The position numbers and the translations under genes are program-made. From positions 4,650,001-4,714,000 of the forward strand of contig NZ_CP053661.1 of NCBI RefSeq assembly GCF_013177315.1: a DNA stretch of 64,000 nt, written 5' to 3'. Source of the stretch: Thermoleptolyngbya sichuanensis A183 (GTDB lineage: Bacteria; Cyanobacteriota; Cyanobacteriia; Elainellales; Elainellaceae). This document shows positions 16,309 to 23,081 of the stretch, one piece after another. A model generated the notes under the pieces. It worked only from the letters and a program-made list of their open reading frames with translations, was not told where the DNA came from and made no database searches. Each line of letters opens with the position of its first letter. Position 1 is the first letter of the stretch.

Positions 16309-18117
16309 CTAGCGGCGCGATCGCCGGGGTACAAGCGTCAGCGTCAGAGACGCAGGATCGACCGGGCTGGACAAGCTGCTGCTGGCGCGGATGGCGCTGC
16401 TGGTCAGGATTTGGCGCACCTGGGCATCGGTCAGGCTGGGGTTTGCCTGACGCATCAGGGCGACCACACCCGCGACGTGGGGGGTAGCCATCGACGTGCC
16501 GTTCAGGGATTGATAGCGACCGCCCGGACGAGTCGAGAGAATATTCACCCCTGGGGCTACAACATGCTGCATTCGGCTATCGGTTCCGGCGCGATTGGAG
16601 AAGGATGCCAGGTTGCCGCTGCTGTCGATTGCCCCGACGGAGACACCATACTGAATCGCAAGGCTGGCCGGGTTGCTGGGGCGGGCTGCGCCTTCGTTGC
16701 CTGCCGCCATAACCACGATCGCCCCTCTGGAAACGGCATGGGCGATCGCCGACTCAATGTCGCTGCTATAGCCACCGCCCAGGCTCAGGTTAATCACGTT
16801 TGCCCCGTTGTCGGCCGCATAGCGAATCCCCCGCGCCACGCTCAGGTTTGTGCCCGATCCGTCGTCTCCCAGCACCTTCACAGGCATAATCTGGGCATTG
16901 TAGGCAACTCCGGTAATGCCTGTGCCGTTGTTCTCTGCGGCAATCGTCCCGGCAACGTGGGTGCCGTGCCCGTTCACGTCCATCGGATTGTTGTTGCCGT
17001 TGGCAAAGTTCCAGCCGCGCACATCGTCCACAAAGCCATTGCCGTCATCATCGATACCGTTGCCCGGAATTTCCCGCGTGTTGCGCCAGATGTTGGCATC
17101 CAGGTCGCTGTGGGTATAGTCCACGCCCGTATCCACCACAGCCACCACCACGTTGCGTCCGGTGTAGCCCTGTGCCCAGACCTCTGGCGCATTCACCAGG
17201 TTATTGCTCCAGCTATGGCCTGCGTCTGCCACTGGGGTATACGGCGTGCGACCGATCGACTGCGCGACGGCCGCTGCGGCATTGACCAGGCCATAGCCAT
17301 AGGTGCTGTTGAACCCGTTGGCGGGGGGCTGAGCATTGGGCGTACTCAGCGTCAGCGAGTAGTTCCCCGTTTCATTGGCCCAATAGCTGGTCACGCGGAC
17401 GATATAGCCAACCCCTGCTTGCAGATTGAGCGTCAGGCGGGCGTTTGTGCCGCCGCCCCCGTCATCGTTTGCGGCGATGACCCTACCCGTGCGGCTATCG
17501 ACGATTTGCAAGTACGCATCAAACGCGCCAGAGGTCAGGTCTAGCTGTACCTGTCCGCCCGTTGTGCTTTGCAGCCTGTAGTCATCTTTGTAAGTATTGG
17601 GGCGAGTGGGGTTGCGGGCATCCCAGCGTGAAAGCGATTCGTGGATGGTTTGCTGAGCATTCACGCCGCCCGATCTGCGGTTTCGGGTGGCTGTGGCGAC
17701 TAGGCTTTCATCGTCTGCGAGTCCCGTGAGCGCGTCTGACTTTGAGGTATGGCGCTGGCCGGGTTGGGAATTCGCGAAAGACGGGCGATCGCCCCCCTCC
17801 TGTCCGTTAAAAGATCCGCTGAAGAGAGAGCCGGATGCAAACCGAGAACTATCCCAAATACTTGAACTCGATATGGATAAATTAAACGATAACGAACGGC
17901 TTCTTGAACCTGAGATTGAATCAATATCGGATAAGTTTTTGAACGTATCCTGATCGTATCTGGCACTGAAGGCAGTCTGCTGCGGGTATGCTTGGCTGCC
18001 GAGGCGACTGAAGCCATCGGTTGTGCCTGCTAGTCCAGACAAGTGAAAGCCTGAAGACAGGCCGGGCAAGTCAGCACTTAAGGTATCGGGCAATGAAGCG
18101 TAAGTAAGGTCTGGCAT
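16309..18117 (-). CDS. Subtilisin-like S8 serine protease with PPC domain
   Basis: A 602-residue protein. The first ~165 residues are low-complexity and serine-rich, with no obvious signal peptide. Residues about 170-260 form a bacterial pre-peptidase C-terminal (PPC) domain (GGQVQLDLTSGAFDAYLQIV, YWANETGNYSLTLS). The S8 catalytic domain follows at about 300-585 with Asp (VAVVDTGVDYTHSD), His (NGHGTHVAGTIAA) and Ser (NGTSMATPHVAGV), plus the oxyanion region (VVMAAGNEG). A calcium-site-like NGIDDDGNGFVDD is present. All three catalytic residues are intact. The PPC-before-protease order is common in cyanobacteria. It is probably secreted by a non-Sec route or released at the surface; substrate unknown. 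Confidence 0.9.
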   Translation of the reverse strand: MPDLTYASLPDTLSADLPGLSSGFHLSGLAGTTDGFSRLGSQAYPQQTAFSARYDQDTFKNLSDIDSISGSRSRSLSFNLSISSSSIWDSSRFASGSLFSGSFNGQEGGDRPSFANSQPGQRHTSKSDALTGLADDESLVATATRNRRSGGVNAQQTIHESLSRWDARNPTRPNTYKDDYRLQSTTGGQVQLDLTSGAFDAYLQIVDSRTGRVIAANDDGGGGTNARLTLNLQAGVGYIVRVTSYWANETGNYSLTLSTPNAQPPANGFNSTYGYGLVNAAAAVAQSIGRTPYTPVADAGHSWSNNLVNAPEVWAQGYTGRNVVVAVVDTGVDYTHSDLDANIWRNTREIPGNGIDDDGNGFVDDVRGWNFANGNNNPMDVNGHGTHVAGTIAAENNGTGITGVAYNAQIMPVKVLGDDGSGTNLSVARGIRYAADNGANVINLSLGGGYSSDIESAIAHAVSRGAIVVMAAGNEGAARPSNPASLAIQYGVSVGAIDSSGNLASFSNRAGTDSRMQHVVAPGVNILSTRPGGRYQSLNGTSMATPHVAGVVALMRQANPSLTDAQVRQILTSSAIRASSSLSSPVDPASLTLTLVPRRSRR

Positions 18118-18529
18118 TACTAATATCCATCTGAATTAAAATTATCCGGGTCGCAGCTTAGGCTGCACAAACAGACATAATTCAGACGCAGCAAGACGTA
18201 TGCAAAACCAATGCAGAGTTGACACAAAACTGTTGACACAAAACTGTTGACACAAAACTGACGCAAAGTTGATGCAGAGCAATGCAAAGCTCTACGCCAG
18301 ACCGTTGTACCAAAATGCGCTGGGCGATTGCCGTCTTTCAGCCAACGCCCGACCATCCAGAATCTTCAGCAACCTGAGCAGATGGACTTCTGGATAATCC
18401 TTAAAAACCGCAATCCGAGTTACTTGGAGTCCCCTCTGGATACAGATGCACCCTGATTTATAATCAGTTTCTACTGTGGCTACTGTGGAGCCTTACTCCC
18501 CGAATCCTAATCCTCAAAACCTGATTCCT
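18118..18529. other. Intergenic region between subtilisin and DUF3326 genes
   Basis: A 412-base spacer with divergent genes on each side. It holds the tandem array at 18219-18260. Around it are degenerate GACGCA/GATGCA words. No small gene could be supported. Confidence 0.4.
18219..18260. repeat. 14-bp tandem repeat, three copies
   Basis: Three exact units of TTGACACAAAACTG, followed by degenerate copies (acgcaaagttgatgca). The unit begins with a -35-like TTGACA. The TTGACAC word is the reverse complement of the start of the unit at 35426. Confidence 0.88.
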
Positions 18530-19651
18530 ATGAACCCAACGTGCGATCGCCCTTATACCGTAATGCTGATTGTGCCGACGGGGGTGGGCGCAGCAATCGG
18601 CGGCTATGCGGGGGATGCGCTGCCCGTGGCAAGGGCGATCGCCCAGGTGGCCGATCGGCTGATTACTCATCCCAACGTGCTGAACGGGGCACAGTTGTAT
18701 TGGCCGCTGCCCAACGCGCTGTACGTAGAAGGCTATGGGCTGGATCAGTTTGCCGCCGGACAGTGGGGGCTGCGGCCGGTGCGCCAGAACCGAGTGGGGC
18801 TGTTGCTGGATGCGGGCATCGAGCCGGAACTACGCTGGCGACACTTGCAGGCGGCAGACGCAGCGCGGGCAACCCTAGGGCTGAGCCTGACGGAGTATGT
18901 CGTGACGGATGCGCCGCTGGGTGTGAGCCTGCAAACGGCAGCTTCCGGCGCAACCTGGGGCACGCTGCAACATCCCGATAGCCTGCTGCGCGGGGTAGAA
19001 ACGCTGATTACGCAGGTCAGAGCAGAGGCGATCGCCGTTGTGGCCCGCTTTCCCGACGACGAGGGCAGCAATGCCTTGCAGGACTATCGCCACGGGCAAG
19101 GAGTCGATCCTCTGGCCGGAGCCGAAGCCGTCATTAGTCATCTCGTCGTCCGAACCTTCCAAGTTCCCTGCGCCCACGCGCCCGCCCTGTCGCCGCTGCC
19201 CCTCGATCCGACGCTTTCTCCCAAGTCTGCTGCTGAGGAATTGGGACACACGTTTCTTCCCTGCGTGCTGGTCGGCCTCAGCCGCGCCCCGCAGTTTGTT
19301 TGCCAGACGAATCAGAACCCACTGAGCCAGGACATCTGGGCCGATCAGGTTGATGCGCTGGTGATTCCTGCCACGGCTTGCGGCGGCAGTGCTGTCCTCA
19401 GCCTGGGGCAAACCCACACCCAAATCATCACCGTGGCGGACAACACCACGCGGATGCAGGCTCCTGCTAAGGCAATGGGCATTCGGGCGATCGCCGTCCA
19501 GTCTTATCTGGAAGCCCTCGGCGTGCTGGTCGCCCACCGCGCTGGCCTCAACCCCGCTGCTCTATCGCCAACGGTGGAGACTTTGCGGGCGATCGCCCCT
19601 TCCGCCAGCCTAGAATCCCTCACAGCAAACCTCCCCAAAATGCTAGCCTGA
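18530..19651 (+). CDS. DUF3326 protein
   Basis: A 373-residue protein from the ATG at 18530 (MNPTCDRPYTVMLIVPTGVG); a GTG at 18476 is the longer option but its added 18 residues are not family-like. DUF3326 proteins occur in cyanobacteria and plants and have no established function. Landmarks are LIVPTGVGAAIGGYAGDALP at the N-terminus, an internal VDALVIPATACGGSAVLSLG, and ITVADNTTRMQAPAKAMG near the C-terminus. No membrane segment or signal peptide is seen. It stands alone, with repeats on both sides. Confidence 0.85.
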   Translation: MNPTCDRPYTVMLIVPTGVGAAIGGYAGDALPVARAIAQVADRLITHPNVLNGAQLYWPLPNALYVEGYGLDQFAAGQWGLRPVRQNRVGLLLDAGIEPELRWRHLQAADAARATLGLSLTEYVVTDAPLGVSLQTAASGATWGTLQHPDSLLRGVETLITQVRAEAIAVVARFPDDEGSNALQDYRHGQGVDPLAGAEAVISHLVVRTFQVPCAHAPALSPLPLDPTLSPKSAAEELGHTFLPCVLVGLSRAPQFVCQTNQNPLSQDIWADQVDALVIPATACGGSAVLSLGQTHTQIITVADNTTRMQAPAKAMGIRAIAVQSYLEALGVLVAHRAGLNPAALSPTVETLRAIAPSASLESLTANLPKMLA

Positions 19652-19785
19652 GAGAATTAGGCAGCAGGCAGACGGGATGGAGTGATAGAAAGAATTGGAT
19701 ACGGGATGTGCAACTTTCAATCTGCCCTCATCCTCCAAACCCTTCTCTCGACCTGGGAGCAGGGGAGCAAGAGAGGCTTGAAGTC

Positions 19786-19886
19786 CCCCTCCCGCTCTGG
19801 GAGAGGGATTGAGGGTGAGGGCGATCGGCAAAGTTGCCCATTGAGAATTGGATAGTGCGAATTGGATAGTGCGAATTGAATAGTAT
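19786..19886. repeat. Dispersed repeat copy 2 followed by a 14-bp tandem array
   Basis: 19786-19838 resembles the repeat at 4486-4556 (CTCTGGGAGAGGG ... GGCAAAGTTGC). It is followed at 19845-19886 by three 14-bp units of gaattggatagtgc, the last one degenerate. The stretch lies in the gap between the DUF3326 and CPBP genes, which holds no other feature. Confidence 0.75.
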
Positions 19887-19989
19887 GATCAAGCGCAACG
19901 GAATGATCACAAGCCCCTGGGTAAACCTTACCCTCCAAAACCCCAACCCTTGAACCCCTAGTCCTTCAGCACCCTAGCCCTTCAGCACC

Positions 19990-20577
19990 GTGCCCACCCC
20001 CACCCAACCCCAACTCGAACCGCTCGATCGCACCCAGGTGCTAACGGCAATGGGCATTACGGCGCTGGTGCTGCTGATTGCGTCCCGGTTTTGGCTGGCG
20101 TTTGACACGGTGGACATGCTGCCCGTCAGCGTTCGTCCGTCTGCGGTAGGGCTTGGGGTGGCGCTGGCACTGGGTATTAGCCTGGCCAGTGAGGGAGCCT
20201 ATCGCCTCTGGCCGGCCTATCGCACCAGTGCAGACACCTACCTGGCGCTGGTCATCAAGCCGCTGACCTGGGTTGACCTAATCTGGCTGGGGCTGCTGCC
20301 GGGGCTGAGTGAGGAGCTGCTGTTTCGCGGCGTGATGCTGCCCGCCATCGGGCTAAATTGGTTTGGTGTGCTAGTCAGCAGCCTGTGCTTCGGCGTGTTG
20401 CACTACAGCGGGTCGCAACAGTGGGCCTATGTAGTTTGGGCAACAGTGGTGGGCGCGGCGCTGGGGGCTAGTGCGCTGCTGACGGGCAACCTGCTGGTGC
20501 CGATTGTGGCGCATATCGTGACGAATCTAATTTCTAGCGGCACCTGGAAGCTGAAGCAGCTAGAGGTCAGCGGTTAG
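19990..20577 (+). CDS. CPBP family intramembrane glutamic protease
   Basis: A 195-residue membrane protein starting at GTG 19990. It has four or more hydrophobic segments and the three CPBP (Abi/CAAX protease) motifs: LSEELLFRGVMLP (EExxxR), FGVLHYSG (FxxxH) and HIVTN (HxxxN/D). The family includes Rce1-type prenyl-protein proteases and bacteriocin-immunity proteins, and cyanobacteria carry many. All catalytic positions are intact. The substrate is unknown. It is convergent with the Uma2 gene at 20683. Confidence 0.88.
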   Translation: MPTPTQPQLEPLDRTQVLTAMGITALVLLIASRFWLAFDTVDMLPVSVRPSAVGLGVALALGISLASEGAYRLWPAYRTSADTYLALVIKPLTWVDLIWLGLLPGLSEELLFRGVMLPAIGLNWFGVLVSSLCFGVLHYSGSQQWAYVVWATVVGAALGASALLTGNLLVPIVAHIVTNLISSGTWKLKQLEVSG

Positions 20578-20682
20578 GGGCAGTCTCAACTTTAGTTTCT
20601 GTTTATGGAGTTTCTTGTTTACGGAGTTTCTAGAGCGCCTTTTGCAAGTTTTGGTAGTCTTTGAGTTCCCCTTGCACGTTCC

Positions 20683-21216
20683 CTAGCCCTTCCCAGCAGA
20701 AAAGATCGCGCTTGCCCGGAGCCGCAGATTTGGGAAAATGGTTGAGCTTAAGTCGTCATCTTGATGAAATAAGCGCTTTTGATAGCGATCGCCCTCTAGT
20801 TGACCAATGGTGATCGTTGGCTGCTTGGGAATTCCGATATAATCTCGACCTCCCAACCCCAGGTAATCCGCAATCCAATCCTCAGGCACTCCCAGTAGCG
20901 CGTAGTCTTCAGTCTTCCGAGCATAGTCATTTTGCCAGTTTGTACTCACTACTTCAGCAATCAGCTTAATTGCCACACCTGATGTAATTACTGCTTGATG
21001 CCGCCACAGCAGTTCATGGACCAACTGCGTCTGATCAAGAACAATTACATCTGGGCAAAACGCTGTGCTGTCAGAGATGCAGATCAGGCAACGATGGGGA
21101 ATCACATAGGGCAAGTTTAGTTGGTCAATTTCAACACTGAGTTTCCGAGCGATAAAGCCAATCCCCTGTTTATGTAACCCTGTTGGCTCCAAATCAATTA
21201 GCTCTCCATCAATCAA
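20683..21216 (-). CDS. Uma2 family putative endonuclease, start unclear
   Basis: A 177-residue product from a TTG at 21216. It has Uma2/DUF820 hallmarks: YELIDGELIDLEPTGLHKQG around the start, FCPDVIVLDQ (P-D), AIKLIAEVVSTNWQNDYARK (E...W..D...K) and YALLGVPEDWIADY. Family homology extends upstream of the TTG (HADEFIAQCGDRDSYELIDG), and the frame is open to 21327, but no ATG, GTG or TTG lies in that extension. A MITE-like element begins only 12 bases beyond. The gene may use a rare ATT/ATA start or may have lost its start by the insertion. Confidence 0.72.
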   Translation of the reverse strand: MIDGELIDLEPTGLHKQGIGFIARKLSVEIDQLNLPYVIPHRCLICISDSTAFCPDVIVLDQTQLVHELLWRHQAVITSGVAIKLIAEVVSTNWQNDYARKTEDYALLGVPEDWIADYLGLGGRDYIGIPKQPTITIGQLEGDRYQKRLFHQDDDLSSTIFPNLRLRASAIFSAGKG

Positions 21217-21338
21217 CTCATAGGAATCCCGATCGCCACACTGTGCAATAAATTCGTCTGCATGAAGTCGAGCTAAATTTATTTGAAATTTGAACCACCG
21301 ATTTTCTCCTGACCTGATTCCTGAAATCTACAAAGGTC

Positions 21339-21428
21339 AGGACTTACGCACTTGCGATATACTTCCTGGATTTTGGACAATTTCTCGCGAGCTGCGCCCG
21401 AGAGAAATTGTCCAACTGCGTAAGTCCT
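21339..21428. mobile_element. MITE-like element family C
   Basis: A 90-bp element with perfect 12-bp terminal inverted repeats (AGGACTTACGCA at the left, TGCGTAAGTCCT at the right) and an inner inverted repeat (GGACAATTTCTCGCG with CGAGAGAAATTGTCC). It has no coding capacity. AGGACTTACGCA ends are common on small cyanobacterial elements. It lies at the 5' edge of the Uma2 gene. Confidence 0.75.
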
Positions 21429-21482
21429 AAAAGATCTACAAGTTTCCCAGGCAAAGCTGCCATTGGTTTATGTGCAGTTTAC

Positions 21483-21674
21483 ATGCAAAAGCCGGGCGAT
21501 CGCCTCACCTGCGCGGTGAAAGCAAACGTCCGGCTACAAACTCGGCGGCTGACCCAATCTCCCGTCATACTCTAGGCAGTGAGCATATCCCAAGCGGTGA
21601 GAGCGGGACAACTCAAGGTGGTGGGAGCCGATTACGACCTATCGACTGGAGCGGTGGGCATCCGGGTCGATTGA
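21483..21674 (+). pseudogene. C-terminal remnant resembling beta-carbonic anhydrase
   Basis: Reading from 21483, one frame gives NVRLQTRRLTQSPVIL, an in-frame TAG, then SISQAVRAGQLKVVGADYDL and STGAVGIRVD before TGA at 21674. This matches the C-terminal pattern of beta-class carbonic anhydrases (NV...L..SPVI..A...G.L.VVGA.YDL.TG.V). Only about 60 codons remain, the zinc-site region is absent, and a stop interrupts it, so it is a dead fragment. Recognition rests on remembered family consensus, not on an alignment. Confidence 0.5.
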
Positions 21675-21779
21675 GTGGAGACTAAGTAGAGACTCTGTAT
21701 AGAGAGTATAGAGACTCTGTGCAAGCAGCGCCTCCTGAAAGAAAAGCGCTTAAATCAACGCTGACTCCAGATTGCCAGC

Positions 21780-21995
21780 CTACAGACCTTGGCGAGACAC
21801 AAACTTCTCGAAGTCGGCCTGCGTCTGGTGCAACAGCTGCTGACGGCTACCATCGGTGCTGTTTAGGTTGGGAACCAGCTTACGGGCGTGCAGGGCCATG
21901 TGAAGTTGAAGATGTGCAACGTATTCGCTGAAGTCTTCCCTCAGGGTGGGAGCGGCGATGGATTCAGTCGAAGAAATTAGAATGTTCTCCTTCAT
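21780..21995 (-). CDS. Small cyanobacterial hypothetical protein
   Basis: A 71-residue protein from the ATG at 21995 (MKENILISSTESIAAPTLRE), preceded by GCAGG. The frame continues 18 codons upstream without family-like sequence. It is helical and soluble (DFSEYVAHLQLHMALHARKL, then QQLLHQTQADFEKFVSRQGL). I do not recognise a named family; conservation in other cyanobacteria is suspected from its regular composition only. It stands alone between the carbonic-anhydrase remnant and a MITE-like element. Confidence 0.6.
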   Translation of the reverse strand: MKENILISSTESIAAPTLREDFSEYVAHLQLHMALHARKLVPNLNSTDGSRQQLLHQTQADFEKFVSRQGL

Positions 21996-22169
21996 GTGCC
22001 TGCGATATCTCGAATACATGTGTTTAATTAACAGTATCGACCGTAGCATGATGGGTTTACACAGTTTGCGAATCGCAATGAAGTGTAATCTATGCAGCAG
22101 AGTAGCGTTGGGAATCGGGAAGGACTCGGTTTTCGGCTTGTTAGGGAGAATGGGCTGGAGGCCTCAAGG
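21996..22169. other. Short intergenic region before MITE B
   Basis: The AT-rich stretch near 22000-22100 probably holds the promoter of the minus-strand small gene. No further gene or RNA is visible. Confidence 0.3.
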
Positions 22170-22331
22170 GGGTGTTTGAAAAGGTATCGCCTGTAATGTT
22201 AAGCACTCAGAGATCCCCCCTAGCCCCCCTTGAAAAGGGGGGAAACCGCCTTAAAGTCCCCCTTTTTAAGGGGGATTTAGGGGGATCTTGCACGCTTTGC
22301 TACAAACAGTAGGACTTTTCAAACATCCTCT
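22170..22331. mobile_element. MITE-like element family B, copy 1
   Basis: About 160 bp with ends GGTGTTTGAAAAGG (left) and CTTTTCAAACATCC (right), which are inverted repeats of each other. The centre contains two large hairpins (CCCCCCTTGAAAAGGGGGG and CCCCCTTTTTAAGGGGG). A reverse-oriented near-identical copy lies at 28110-28274. No coding capacity. Confidence 0.8.
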
Positions 22332-22383
22332 AAGGGCCTGAGGCTGACTTGTTTGGCTTTCTTGGGGCAGGTTGTAGAACGCT

Positions 22384-23028
22384 ATGGGGAATGGATGGTG
22401 GGCGATCGCCCTGTTTGCGCCGATAGTCATCACGCCATCTGCCGCCAGGGGTTTCGATCTGGCAGGCAGCGGGGGAACGCTCCTGCACCCGACGGAGCCA
22501 ATCCATATCGCCCAGCGTTCTCGCGAGCCATCCCGGCGCGTGCCGCAAACCCGCTGTCCCGACACGATCGAGTCCTTGATGCCGCTGCTGCTGCGTGATT
22601 TGCCCAGCTATGCCAATCGCGTTATTGCGCGATCGCGCTCCCGGAGCCGCGCCACCGACCTGCCGCCGAGCTACGTGCTGCTGGCGGGGCCACCCGACTA
22701 TCGCCCCCTGCCTGCAAATCTGGAAGCACTGGGGCTGGCAGAATATCAGGCGATCGCCCCCGACGACCAACCCCAGCAGGTCTTTTTCACCACGCTAGAG
22801 CGGCAGTACGGCTACGGCGGCTATACCCGACTCCAGGGATTTTACTGGGTTTTTCTAACGCAGCAGGCAAACCAGTGGCACCTGGCAGGTGTGCTGTCGA
22901 GTGTGGGTGGCTATCCCCAGCGGCAGCCCGCCAGCCCGCCCCGCGACGGCAGCGAAGGTGTGGTCGCGCAGGCGATTCGACTGTGGCTTCGGGATTGTCA
23001 TGCCGGATCAATCCGAGTCGGTCTATAA
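22384..23028 (+). CDS. Cyanobacterial hypothetical secreted protein
   Basis: A 214-residue protein starting MGNGWWAIALFAPIVITPSA, with a short hydrophobic N-terminus that looks like a signal peptide. The mature part has two cysteines (RCPDTIESLMPLLLRDLPSY and LWLRDCHAGSI) that could pair, and a conserved-looking core VFFTTLERQYGYGG and LQGFYWVFLTQQANQWHLAG. The closing stretch, GVVAQAIRLWLRDCHAGSI, resembles a cyanobacteria-only family of unknown function (recognised by pattern, not named). A periplasmic location is inferred. It starts 53 bases after MITE B copy 1 and is convergent with the long gene at 23082. Confidence 0.65.
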   Translation: MGNGWWAIALFAPIVITPSAARGFDLAGSGGTLLHPTEPIHIAQRSREPSRRVPQTRCPDTIESLMPLLLRDLPSYANRVIARSRSRSRATDLPPSYVLLAGPPDYRPLPANLEALGLAEYQAIAPDDQPQQVFFTTLERQYGYGGYTRLQGFYWVFLTQQANQWHLAGVLSSVGGYPQRQPASPPRDGSEGVVAQAIRLWLRDCHAGSIRVGL

Positions 23029-23081
23029 GTTGATTCCTAAATTCCTAATAAGTTGATTCGTGGGTTAATCAAACGCCCTGA

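Noticed and set aside
16411-17544. A 377-codon open frame opposite the subtilisin gene
   Set aside because: Antisense of a conserved S8 protease with intact catalytic triad; codon content follows the real gene.
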